Part shown: one piece after another, positions 21,534 through 31,699 of the stretch
Layout: every line of letters begins with the position of its first letter
Position numbering within the stretch: the first letter of the stretch is position 1
Origin: Pseudoips prasinana
Taxonomy: Eukaryota; Arthropoda; Insecta; Lepidoptera; Nolidae
NCBI GenBank assembly: GCA_951640165.1
Contig: OX621255.1
Coordinates: 26,138,001-26,202,000, forward strand
Direction of reading: 5' to 3'
Length of the DNA: 64,000 nt
The notes under the pieces: model-generated
What the model saw: only the letters and a program-made list of their open reading frames with translations
The model's database searches: none
What the model was told of the DNA's origin: nothing
Translations under genes and position numbers: made by a program

Positions 21534-24500
21534 ATGACAATAGAGGATTTCTCTTGCATAATACCAAATTCTGGTCATGGTTCTAATGTGAGTTTAAGTG
21601 GGAAGGCAGATCCACGTAATGTAATAAAAAAAAATTGAAACCATCAAACATACATGATAAAGTCAATAAATATACTAAAAAAAATTGTATTAACCTGGTG
21701 CACCAAAATATTCAAGGTTTGATGGGAAAAGAGCTAGAATTGGAGCTGTTTTTGAATTGTAACAATATAGATATTTTATGTTTAACTGAGCACTGGCTAA
21801 AACTCCATCAATTCATTTTCAGCTTCAATAATCACCAGGTTGTAAGCTCGTTCATCAGGGAAAAATATATTCATGGTGGCTCTCTAATTCTAATAAATAA
21901 GTTGTTAAAGTTTAAAGAAAGAAGTGATGTTGTGAGCCTCTCTGTTGAGCGAGTTGTAGAGATTTCATGTGTTGAGTTGGAGCAATTTATTGTTTTGAGT
22001 CTTTACAAACCTCCTTGTGCACCATTTGATACTTTTTCAGATATTATGGAGGATGCATTAAATAAATTATCTAACAGCCATAAAACAGTTATTATTTGTG
22101 GAGATTTTAATATAAATATTTTGGAGAAAAGCACAATAAGTTGCAATTTATTAAATTTGTTTAAATCCTATAATTTATATCACAATTTTACAGAACCAAC
22201 TAGAGTAACTGCTACAAGTGCTACATGCATTGATAATATATTTAGCACTGTAAAACCTTTATTTAAATCAATAATCAATAAAATTCAGTCAGATCATTCA
22301 GGTCAGTTGGTAACTTATTCAAATGCTCCAAAAATTAAAAGAAAACTTATAAGCTATATTCCATTTAGTGAAAACCGCTTAGACAAATTTAAATGTAATA
22401 TAGTAAAACAAATAGCATGGCTGCCCTATCATGATAATCCGGATCACTTGTACAACTCTTTATTCAATTTGATTAATGATGAGTTCTGCACAATGTTCAC
22501 ACCCAAACAACTGTCTGTAAGTGACCGTCTGGTATTCAGTGATTGGGCAACTCCAGGCATCTATAAAAGTCGGAATCGGTTGTATGAATTGTATGAAGAA
22601 AGATCCCATAATCATAATACAGAGTTTCAAGAATATGTGAAACAATATGCCAAAAAATTTAGACGAGCCTGTACCGCTGCTAAATCTTTGCACATAAAAA
22701 ATATACTTAAATCTTCTACAAATATAATGAAAACTACTTGGAAGATAATTAATGCTGAGACAGGTAAAACAAAAATACGTAGTCGTGATTTTAACTTAGT
22801 AATAAACAACATAGATATTAAAGGCGATTTGGAGATTGCGACTGAGTTTGAAAAATATTTTTCGAATATTCCAGTCATACTTACTAACTCTCTTTCATGT
22901 TCTTCTACATCTGCTGAGCAGAAACTCAAGCAAAGCGTAGGGTCGTGTGACACAGTTTTTGAATTTTCGGTGGTTAGCCCTAAAGATATTTTAAATGCTT
23001 TCAAGAGTATTAATATGAAAAACACAAAGGATCTGTGGGGTCTATCTGTTAAGACTGTTTCATCAATTATTACTATAATCGCCCCACACTTAGCTACTGT
23101 GTTCAATTGCTGTGTTGCATCAGGTGTATTTCCTGACTTGATGAAGTATAGTAAAATCATTCCTTTGTTTAAAGCTGGTGATACTTCAGACCCTTCAAAT
23201 TTTCGACCTGTTTCCGTGATGCCCACTCTTAGTAAAATATTTGAAAAGCTTATGCTTAGCCAGCTGCTCAGACACTTTAATATACATAATTTACTACACC
23301 GGAAACAGTTTGGATTCACAAAGGGTTGTTCAACCATAGATGCAGGGGTCAACTTATTAAAAAGTATATTCGCGGCGTGGGAAGACTCGCAAGATGCATT
23401 AGGTATCTTTTGCGATTTGTCCAAAGCGTTCGATTGCGTTCATCATGATACTCTGGTCAGAAAATTACACCACTACGGTATTAGGAACAAGGCTCTCGAA
23501 CTTCTGACTTCTTACTTGGGCAATAGAATTCAGAAGGTCGAAATAAACGGTAAAATATCTCCGGGATCTCCAGTGGTAATGGGCGTCCCACAGGGGTCAA
23601 TTCTGGGCCCTTTTTTGTTTTTAATTTATATAAATGACTTACCTTACTACGTAAGGGATAAGCATGAGATTGTGTTGTTTGCAGATGATACTTCCCTGAC
23701 GTTCAAAATAAACCGACAATTAAGCAATTTTGACGATGTTAATGATGCAATCTCTAAAGTTGTTCATTGGTTTAATGCCAATAATCTTGTGCTTAATGAT
23801 AAGAAAACTAAAGTCATTAAATTCACTACACCGAATGTGAAACAGGCGACAACCAATGTACAACTTAATGGAGCTAGGTTGGACCCTGTTGAATCAACTG
23901 TGTTCTTGGGTATCACTATTGACTCAAAGCTACAATGGAGCCCACAAATAGAAAAACTGTCCGGCAAATTAAGTTCTGCAGCATATGCAGTGAAAACTAT
24001 TAGACGGCTGACTGATGTTGACACAGCTAGAATGGTTTATTTCAGTTATTTTCATAGTGTAATGTCCTATGGAATTCTTCTCTGGGGTAGCTCTGCTGAC
24101 ATTGACACCATATTTATATTGCAAAAAAGAGCTGTAAGAGCTATCTATAATCTTGGCTAGAGAGTGTCTCTAAGAGAAAAATTCAAAGAGGTCAACATTC
24201 TAACTGTACCATCTCAGTATATATATGAAAACTTACTATATGTGCATAAAAATATCGATTCCTTCTGTAAAAGGAGCGATACACATAATGTAAATACTAG
24301 ATATAAGAATAATCTCATACTGCATACTACCCGTCTCCACAAAATAAGTAACTCTTTTATGGGGCAATGTATAAGATTCTATAACAAACTTCCCAATGAT
24401 ATTAGAGAATTGTCTACGAAGAAGTTTAAAAGAATTATTAAAGCCAAATTGTGTAGCAGGGCATATTACAAAATTTCTGATTATTTAAGTGATAAAAGTG

Positions 24501-24535
24501 CTTGGGATGGAGTTGTTCTGAGTCAACACACATGA
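21534..24535 (+). pseudogene. LINE L-B ORF2: AP endonuclease and reverse transcriptase, two lesions
   Basis: The ATG at 21534 opens a frame that meets TGA at 21636 just after a 9-A run (21626-21634). The main ORF2 frame is open from 21620 to 24160 in another phase, which one base more in the A-run would join. It encodes an AP-type endonuclease (HQNIQGL, DILCLTEHWL, IICGDFNIN, SDHSG) and reverse transcriptase (FCDLSKAFDCVHHD, GVPQGSILGPFLF, LFADDTSLTF with catalytic FADD at 23678-23689). A TAG at 24158-24160 interrupts the frame in the C-terminal region (AIYNLG then RVSLREKFKEV); beyond it the same frame runs 123 codons to TGA at 24533. Otherwise undamaged, so this is a young copy with two point lesions. 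Confidence 0.85.
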
Positions 24536-24716
24536 TTGTAATTAATCTTAAGTATATTTTATTTTAAAAGAGGATTCCTACTGAGTTTTCTGGCAGTGTT
24601 TTTCAGTAGCTGCCACGTCATGCACTGCACGGTAGGGTAAAAAAAAATATGACGATTCCACATAAATGTAAAATTTTTACGGAATAAAGTTACTTTGACT
24701 TTGACTTTGACTTTGA

Positions 24717-25814
24717 TCGAGGGGCACATTCTAACATACCACCCATTTATGGCTTACTACAAAGTTGAACTGAATCACTAGGTAGTTGAAACGATAACCA
24801 TTATATTTGGTAAACATTTTCTATATGTACCTATTAACACTGGAGTATGTTGATAATACTGTTAATTATTCAAACGATGATCTAATATTGGGTAATAAAG
24901 TTTTTAACCTTTAATTGGCATATGCATATCATTATCATTATTTAAATTGAAAATACATATATGTAACTATGTAGTGATAATTGCCGCTAAATGTCAGTTT
25001 AATCAAGCCGGGATGCAATATGCCCCGCCCACCCGCCCGCAAAAAATATGCACATACAAGAAAGACAACAGAACCATGCAAATTTAATGCGCCGGTAAGA
25101 TACCGAACACGTTTTATTACGATTCACTGGATGAAAACGGTTCTGTGCATGCATTAGCCTACATAACAACCAATCACAATGTAAGTAAAATACATGACAT
25201 TAAAAAAATCGTAAACTGAAAGCAAAAGAAGACGAAAAAAGCAAGCCCGGAGTTTCTTTGTGGCTTTTTTCTACGGGTCGTCCACCTAGGTAGCTAGAGA
25301 AAGACGCAGGCTAGCTAGGGTAGGTTCCTCAGCGGCGAGGATCACTTTGGCCCATTAACGCGTGATCGGTGATCCCGTGCATGTGATCACACCCTCATTT
25401 AGAATTTCGTCTTTTTGCTTTAGTCTTTCATTCTTTAATTTTAATATAGTAGAACTAAATTTCAAAATAATAGATTAGTAACTTGTTATTTATTTAATGA
25501 TCTTAGAAAATTTATGCGATAAAACAAACCGCAGGGACGGACTAATTTTTATTTGTTGTACCATTTTTACTATCTACTGTGTTTATGTACTGCATTGTGA
25601 GCTTGACAAGTACAAGTGTATGTTAATACCCAAGTGCTGAATAAATTTCATTTCAGTTCTCCAAGTACCATTCTCAAGGGATGCATTCGAGCACTCGACT
25701 AGTTAGCATCCCTTGAAATTGAATGATGACATAAATTTATTAAACTAATTTCTCTAAAAATTTTCTTTATTAAACTAAATAATCTTCTTCATCTTTATCG
25801 TATAATCTGCATTA
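24717..25814. other. Unassigned sequence in gene A intron 1
   Basis: No exon or known element recognised. A diverged inverted pair TCAAGGGATGC ... GCATCCCTTGA (about 25673-25719) is present. Confidence 0.5.
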
Positions 25815-26150
25815 AAGCGCGAACGTCGTTTTAATCACAAGGTCCGTTATAATAATAATACTGAATTCATACCTTAATATAGACAGAACCATTCAGACAA
25901 TATGTAGTAAAATATAAATTTCAATAATTAAACCTAAACATAATCTCCTTGACAACAACTTAATACAAGGTAGCTAAATATCACTACCATTATAAAATAA
26001 ATTGTATAAATGTTTTAACATTCCGTGTACCTAAATATCTGTTATTAGTAACTAGAAATACAACTGTATTACTACAAACATGTTCTGACTATTTACAAGC
26101 GCTTTTTTAAAGTCTACGTGAATAAAAACCTTTTTTATTTTATTTTATAT
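25815..26150 (+). repeat. Repeat family X, copy 2 (longer)
   Basis: From AAAGCGCGAACGTCG through AGACAGAACCATTCAGACAA and ATCTGTTATTAGTAACTAG to GTGAATAAAAACC and a T-rich end. Parallels 39010-39260 and 45590-45895. Confidence 0.65.
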
Positions 26151-26160
26151 TATAAGCCCT

Positions 26161-26300
26161 GCGGCTTGATCAACTCTGACACCAGGGTAGGTGTCAGAGT
26201 TGATCAAGCCGCGCAGTAGGCCTCTTAGTGGCAATTGTTTAGTGACCACAACCGGGCCCTTCGAAGCACAGATACACTCAGTAGTCTGAAAAGCAAGCAT
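26161..26300 (-). repeat. 5S SINE 3' fragment, antisense, with a perfect 23-bp hairpin
   Basis: 26190-26300 is the 3' half of the 5S SINE in antisense. At 26161-26183 its end is repeated as an exact inverted copy, separated by the 6-base loop AGGGTA. Arms are 23 bp with no mismatch. Confidence 0.7.
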
Positions 26301-26654
26301 TAGCCAATTACGCCAATAGGCCCGTCTTACGTCGTATTTATAAATGTCTCGAGACTATCTTTAAAATATATTTAATAACATAATTATATTACTTTTATTC
26401 AAAGTGTACTAAGGTCGTATATAGGACATTTGATTATAACAATAGTATATAGATGCTTTTTATTATTTATATTAATATAATTACTTTGTTCTTATGCATA
26501 CATTGTAGAGTAATAAAATAAAACTTAACCACCAATGCTATACCTACGTGTAATCCAGTATCAACAGTGGCACACAGATGAGGCACTGTGCAGTGAAGCA
26601 TAGGCAGGTTCGAAGAGTTTGATACGATTCGATCGTACGATAAATGTAGTTGAC
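26301..26654. other. Unassigned AT-rich sequence
   Basis: No gene or element recognised. Confidence 0.5.
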
Positions 26655-26985
26655 TGCTTCGTTGGTCTAACGGTAGCGTGTTCAACTACAGAAGGGTTCA
26701 AATCCTAGGCCAGGCCAAAAAGTGATTTTGGGATTTTTCGTAAAAAGAAATTTCTCAGTCCCCCGTGCCTCGGAGAGCACGTAAAGCCGTCGGTCCTATA
26801 CCTGACCTCTTTCCGGTCTTGTCGCTAGTCGTCCTATCGGATCATGAAAGGGATAGAATAGAAAGTGCCCCTGTGTTTGCGCACACACTTGTGCAACTAT
26901 AATATGTCCTGCGCAATTGGCTAGTCTCCGTTGAGTCTGGCCGCCGTAGCCGAAATTCAATAGAGAGATCAAAGGAGGACATTAT
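26655..26985 (+). repeat. tRNA-headed SINE family S4 with shared central domain
   Basis: A tRNA-like head (GGTCTAACGGTAGCGTGTTC, B box GGTTCAAATCC) is followed by CCAAAAAGTGATTTTGGGAT and then CGTGCCTCGGAGAGCACGTA-AAGCCGTCGGTC. That last block is the central domain also seen in the 5S SINE. The rest (CTCTTTCCGGTCTTGTCGCT) matches the antisense copy at 30612-30965. Confidence 0.7.
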
Positions 26986-27104
26986 TTTTATTAAATGTAG
27001 TTCCACTTCCACTCTGAGCAAAGCAGGAGAAGTTAAGCCATCATAATGCGAGAGAATTTTTACTTAGAAGAAACTAGAAAAACCAGCTAAGAAGCACCAT
27101 AGGT

Positions 27105-27545
27105 ATATTTCAGGGTATTGTCAGAGATGGCTTATGGAACACAGACGTGGTCGCTCACTATGGGTCTCATAGGAAGGTTCAAGGTCACCCAAAGAGTACT
27201 GGAGAGGGTTGTGCTCAGAGTTTCTCTGCGATATCGAATCAGAAATATTGGAATTCGCAGGCGAACCAAAGTGACCGACATAGCCCCGAAGGATTGCAAA
27301 GCTGAAGTGGCAGTGGGCGTGGCACAAAGCTCGTGAGCCGACCGTCGTTGGGGCAGAAAGGTTCTCGAGTGGCCACCACAAACCGGAAGACGCAGCGTGG
27401 AGTGCATGCGCAGCGTGGGTAAGGACTCCTACAAGATGGACCGGTCGCTGGAAACCGCTAGATCCAGATAGCGCAGTACCGGCAATTGTGGAGATGTTTT
27501 AGGAGGACTTTGTCCAGCAATGGACGTCTTGCGGATGATATAATG
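27105..27545 (+). pseudogene. RTE LINE 3' end, frameshifted copy
   Basis: Plus-strand frames give YGTQTWSLTMGLIGRFKVTQ, RYRIRNIGIRRRTKVTDIA, then broken GHIARR/WRPRTGR-like sequence. It ends near GCGGATGATATAATGATC. Several stops and small deletions. Confidence 0.8.
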
Positions 27546-27557
27546 ATCAAGTGAGCT

Positions 27558-27820
27558 TATAAGAGGCGCTCATAGCTAGATGCTCTCACTGGTCTGTAAG
27601 CGATCGGCGAGGTTAAGCAACTAGGCTCGCGGTCAGTCCATAGATGGGTAACCGCCAAAGTGGTTTAATTTCCGAGCGTCTCCGTGCTTCGGAGGGCACG
27701 TTAAGCTGTCGGTCCCGGTTGTAGTCAGACAACAGTCGTTAAGCCATGTCAGAGGCCTACTGGGCGGCTTGAGCAACTCTGACACTAGGGTTACCACTGC
27801 CCATACGATAAGCAAGCAAG
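27558..27820 (+). repeat. 5S rRNA-derived SINE with exact 10-bp target-site duplication
   Basis: The head contains GATCGGCGAGGTTAAGCAAC and CGGTCAGTCCATAGATGGGT-AACCGCC, corresponding to the 5S rRNA internal control region. The central domain CGTGCTTCGGAGGGCACGTT-AAGCTGTCGGTC follows, then GGGCGGCTTGAGCAACTCTG and a short-repeat tail (AAGC)n. It is bounded by identical CAAGTGAGCT at 27548-27557 and 27821-27830, showing insertion by retrotransposition. Confidence 0.85.
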
Positions 27821-27961
27821 CAAGTGAGCTGTTATACTTATTTATATATTTATTCATACATACATCTACCGTTACAGGATAAACGCAATTAGATAATGCA
27901 GGATTTACAAAAACTACTATAACTAATATACATACATATATAATAACATTAGTTAATTCAA

Positions 27962-28085
27962 ATGTGGCGCAGCGGCTAAGACAGTTGCCTCGCCTCTATT
28001 TGTGTGACCCATAAATAGTGTTCCTGAGTCTGAATGTACATTGTTTTCGTCAATTATATCTTTGTAAAGTACCCAAACAGGGTTC
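27962..28085 (+). repeat. tRNA-derived SINE family S3, fragment
   Basis: TGTGGCGCAGCGGCTAAGAC and TTTGTGTGACCCATAAATAG match the copy at 53148-53372. The B-box region is deleted. Confidence 0.65.
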
Positions 28086-28147
28086 ACACCTTAGTGCGAG
28101 GGATGTCTTTAAAATTAAAATCATATAGATTAACTTATTATTATTAT

Positions 28148-28374
28148 ATTCCGACGGCCGTTGGGGCAGAAAGGTTCTCGAGTGGCGACCAAGAACCGGA
28201 AGACGCAGCGTGGGCAGGCCCCCTACAAGATAGACCGATTATCTTGTGCGGGTCGCTGGAAACTACTGGATGCGAATAGCGCAAGACCGGCAATTGTGGA
28301 GATCTTTGGGGGAGGCCTTTGTCCAGGAGTGAACGTCTTTCGGCTGATATGATGATGATGATGATGAGATTAAC
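28148..28374 (+). pseudogene. RTE LINE 3' terminus
   Basis: Starts at the sequence for GRWGRKVLEW and continues to the family's end and tail (CGGCTGATATGATGATGATG). 5'-truncated. Confidence 0.8.
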
Positions 28375-28887
28375 TTAAACTCACTGATCAACACTTGCTG
28401 TGTGTCTGACGGTATAGACCCTGAGAGGTCTTCGTGGTACTAATTTGAAAGTTCTCTATGTACATAATATGTATATTTGTATAATAAAAAAAAACACTTT
28501 CCTAATGCGGGTGTCGCCTTTAATAAAAAGAACCTTAACTTAAATCCAATAGTATTACACTTATTCTTATGTATAGTCAAAATTCAAAATAAAAAACAAA
28601 CGCGTAAACCAAACCCAAATACTGGTTATCTTAATTCGCCTTAATTATGTACATGCAGTACCGGTATAAAACAACTCTTCAAAATAAGATTTGGTCGTAA
28701 TTTTTTGCAACTAATTGGATGTTTTATTGTTTATTTTTTTAATTTGTTGGATTCCTTATGCTGTTTTATTCCATATGCTATTAGCATATTAAACAGCGTA
28801 CATAATTATTAATATAATATACATTTTATGGCATTACAAAGTGTAGAATTCTTAATAACTAACTACAGATGGAGTGGAACAAAATAA
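28375..28887. other. Unassigned AT-rich sequence
   Basis: No gene or element recognised. Confidence 0.5.
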
Positions 28888-29158
28888 ATGTATAATAATA
28901 ATAATACCCTGGGACATGACATACGGCCATCTGATCCCAAACTAAGTCGAGTTTTTACTATGGAAGCCAGATAACTGATATACTAAATATACTAATTTTC
29001 TTTTGTAAATACATAGTTATATAGATAATTACACACAGACTCAGGACAAAAAGACATGTTCATGGACACAAATATTTGCCCTGAGTGGGAATCGAACACA
29101 TGACCTGCAGCGTGAAAGGCAAGTGTCTACCAACCACGCCAAACGGCCTGTCCGGCTT
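28888..29158 (-). repeat. tRNA-derived SINE family S2, full-length antisense copy
   Basis: The minus strand has a head with GGCGTGGTTGGTAGAC and B-box-like GTGTTCGATTCCC, then a body ending in GATCAGATGGCCGTATG and an (ATT)n tail. Plus-strand relative at 39470-39714. Confidence 0.75.
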
Positions 29159-29895
29159 AGTATTAAAGTAATTGGAAGATTATACATAAAACAAATATGT
29201 ATAAGACTCAAGTTTAAAATAATGACCCTGAATATTCATATGCGACTAGCCTATTGGTCTAGGTCTAGGTAGGTCGTGGGTTCAATTTCACACAAATCTT
29301 TGTGTGATGAGCCTGATTATTTGTTCTATGTCGTTAAGCACGATGATTACATCAAAGCCCTCCAAATTGCAACGTTACAAAAACTTTAGGGGAGTTTTAT
29401 GTCCAGCAGTGGACGATATCAGGCGGAAGATGTGATGGGAATATTTAATAAAACACCAAAAAAATAAAATAAATACTCCAATCTCTTTTTTATCGCTTCA
29501 ACTAGCGCAAGTTACTTAGTTTCTCTTATTCGCCAGTCTTATTTGCCAGACGGCTTGAGCCATAACTTTCGTCTGTAGTCTGATAAATCAGTGAATGCAT
29601 CTTAGGCTAAACAAACCATGGATTTAAAAAATAAACTTGTACAGTATCATAATAATATCACGGGTAATATCGCATAAAAAAAAATATATAGCAAGCTCGT
29701 CGTTTAATTTCTTTTAGTGCTATTTAATTTTTAACACGATTTTAATTACACTTTCGTTTGTTGACTAAATCATTCATTGCCAGTTTTTCAATTTTACTAT
29801 CTATCAAATTGCAGTCTTAGATTGCATACTGAAGTATCACAAATTTCTTAGTAAATTAAGAGATTTTGTTAAAACATGAGTATTGACTTAAAATG
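29159..29895. other. SINE and RTE tail fragments, then unassigned
   Basis: 29215-29340 is a tRNA-like SINE fragment (GTCGTGGGTTCAATTTC, TTTGTGTGATGAG). 29355-29445 resembles an RTE-like tail (TTATGTCCAGCAGTGGACGA). The remainder to exon 1 of gene A is featureless AT-rich intron. Confidence 0.45.
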
Positions 29896-29995
29896 TACTA
29901 TTATTGTGACACGTTGTATATTAAAAAGTTAACGCAAAAGGTTATCACATACATATATATTTTAATACTTTTATTATAAACAAAAGAGAACTTAC

Positions 29996-30158
29996 CAAAT
30001 TCTTTCACTTTAAAATGATTTTGTTTGCGAATCCAGTCCTCAAAATTGTTCAGGTCCTGTTTTAACTTATTCGAATCGTCATAGCCAACATATTTCCTAA
30101 CATTTTGTATTTGATTGTCATTAAATTTGATAATCGGATTTGGTTTCAGCTCTTCCAT
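29996..30158 (-). CDS. Gene A exon 1: CRAL-TRIO protein N-terminus
   Basis: The minus-strand ATG at 30156-30158 sits in a good context (AAAATGG). The exon encodes 54 residues beginning MEELKPNPIIKFNDNQ, with DDSNKLKQDLNNFEDWIRKQ, and ends ...FKVKEF plus one base before a GTAAG donor (29991-29995). This is the usual N-terminus of insect alpha-tocopherol-transfer/CRAL-TRIO proteins, including the IRKQ...W-type helix before the CRAL-TRIO_N domain. The phase-1 end joins exon 2 at 12598 across a roughly 17.4 kb intron. An in-frame upstream extension exists (to 30221), but the internal ATG fits the family start better. The ligand cannot be told from these exons. Confidence 0.8.
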
Positions 30159-30403
30159 TTTTAAAACGCAGTTATCAGCGCAAGAGTCGTCTACGGAATA
30201 CGATAGTGACACTAGTATCAAGAGGTTTTATTCATCACACGCGTACATTAAATTAATCTGTATTATTCATTTGTTTCGACAGGCGTCGTTACGGAGATAT
30301 GGTATTTTAACGTCATGTCTCATCGTGCTCTCGGCTGAATATCACCAATGGAGACCAATGACAACGGTCTTTAAAAAAACAAACAACCAATCAGGAGCAT
30401 TGG
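30159..30403 (-). promoter_or_regulatory. Immediate upstream region of gene A (5' UTR/promoter candidate)
   Basis: This is the upstream side of gene A. I see no convincing TATA box, and a non-coding first exon further right cannot be excluded. Assigned by position only. Confidence 0.3.
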
Positions 30404-30480
30404 ATTGATAACAGCAGATGTGATTTTTTATCGCAAGTTTTCATCCAATGTTATTCGGTTTAACTTGCTTAAAATAACTT
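30404..30480. repeat. Segment duplicated at 37810-37886
   Basis: ATTGATAACAGCAGATGTGA, then TATTCGGTTTAACTTGCTTA, recurs with few changes at 37810-37886 on the same strand. The two copies bracket the tandem array. Confidence 0.75.
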
Positions 30481-30611
30481 ATTTCATTGCAGAAAACATA
30501 AAATACATCCTTAGGTGAATGCGGATAGATGTGAAATATATCTAATAATGTAAGTAATATAGTATGAGATATATATATGTACATATATAATAAGGTCTTC
30601 TTAGCCATCTG
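30481..30611. other. Unassigned sequence
   Basis: No feature recognised. Confidence 0.5.
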
Positions 30612-30965
30612 TGCGGGACAAAATTATTTTCTCTTCCATCACTGCACATCCACGCAGAACGACTAGCGACACGACCGGAAAGAGTTCAGGTACTGGATCG
30701 ACTTAACGTGCTCACCAAGGTATAATACCGCCAACTCCCAGACATCGGGCTAATACTGAGATTGATTTTAATTTTACAGAAATATCCCAAAATCACTTTT
30801 TGGGATTTGAACCCAAGAACTCATAATGTGCGGTTGAATACGCTACCACTAGACCAATGGTCTATGGGGACCAAAGTCCACGGAGGCTAGCCGCTACGCA
30901 GGATATGTTATAGTGCAACAGCATGTGTGCAAAACTCAGATGCTCTCTCAATTCCCTAACACGTA
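30612..30965 (-). repeat. tRNA-headed SINE family S4, antisense copy
   Basis: The minus strand reads CATTGGTCTAGTGGTAGCG, GGGTTCAAATCCC, AAAAAGTGATTTTGGGATA, then TTGGTGAGCACGTTAAGTCG and CTCTTTCCGGTCGTGTCGCT. Same family as 26655-26985, with a more diverged central domain. Confidence 0.7.
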
Positions 30966-31087
30966 CATACATATATTAGACACGACCACAACACATCAAG
31001 GGCGTTTAACGACATGATCTTCTAGTCTTCGTACTTTTAATGGGTATTCACGATAACACGATTATCGTAACCTGGTATTGAACCTAT

Positions 31088-31372
31088 CATCATCATCATA
31101 AACAGCTAATAAGAAAAAAAAGAAAAAAGAGAAAGTATAAATTCCACTGCTGGACAAAAACCTCCCTCAAGAATCATCTTGGTGGGATATGCCATAATCG
31201 CCTCGCTTCGCAGATGGTTTGGCGATCTCAGTAAGATGATCATAGAACTCAGAAAGAAGCTGCTGCTGTCCCCTGGTAGAAATTCCCTCGGGTCGACTTC
31301 CACGCCCCCCACGAGATAAGATGGGGTGATGGTATTCTGATATTCACCGCCGTCACCACACAACTTTTGAAA
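31088..31372 (-). repeat. Miniature RTE derivative: 5' region fused to 3' tail
   Basis: Minus strand: 31372-31180 is the RTE 5'-region block (TGTGTGGTGACGGCGG, GTCGACCCGAGGGAATTTC). It joins directly to the RTE-like 3' tail (CCAGCAGTGGAATTTATA, then (ATGATG)n at 31088-31099). The coding interior is missing. The same architecture is seen at 55350-56545. Confidence 0.55.
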
Positions 31373-31699
31373 CTAAGACCACATTAATTGCCGTTAAAAA
31401 CGAAACAAATCTACGAAACAGTCAATGTCGTATATATAAAACTAGCCAAGTTCACGGTCAATATATTATTGGTAGAGTCAGTGACACATCGGTAATAACA
31501 AACGAAACACATCTACGAAACAGTCAATGTCGTATATAAAACTAGCCAAGTTCACGGTCAATATATTATTGGTAGAGTCAGTGACACATCGGTAATAACA
31601 AACGAAACACATCTACGAAACAGTCAATGTCGTATATAAAACTAGCCAAGTTCACGGTTAATATTTTATTGGTAGAGTCAGTGACACATCGGTAATAAC
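31373..31699 (+). repeat. Tandem array, part 1 (three units of about 100 bp)
   Basis: The units start at about 31401, 31503 and 31603 (periods 102 and 100). Each contains CGAAACAGTCAATGTCG, TATATAAAACTAGCCAAG, TTCACGGTCAATATATTATT and GTAGAGTCAGTGACACATCG. A longer unit type with an extra AAGACCACATTAATTGCC block also occurs. The array continues after two insertions at 35509 and 37339. Confidence 0.9.

Larger units (their letters stand above)
19500..24716 (+). mobile_element. CR1-like non-LTR retrotransposon (family L-B), nearly full length
   Basis: Contains a 5' leader (from about 19520, exact start unknown), ORF1 (19921-21528), ORF2 (21534-24535) and a 3' UTR ending in a (CTTTGA)n tail at 24692-24716. 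Simple-repeat tails and this two-ORF layout fit the CR1/L2/Jockey group. No clear target-site duplication was found. Another 3' end of the same family is at 11651-12049 and a relative of its ORF2 end at 63053-63655. Confidence 0.85.

Noticed and set aside
22627..23424. 265-codon open frame on the minus strand
   Set aside because: It lies wholly opposite the LINE reverse transcriptase and shows no domain of its own.
30159..30221. 21-residue N-terminal extension of gene A exon 1
   Set aside because: The internal ATG has the better context and matches the usual start (MEEL/MEDL-type) of insect CRAL-TRIO proteins.
31373..31699. Regular repeats that might be a CRISPR array
   Set aside because: Units are contiguous copies of about 100 bp with no unique spacers, in insect-like DNA; this is a satellite-type array.
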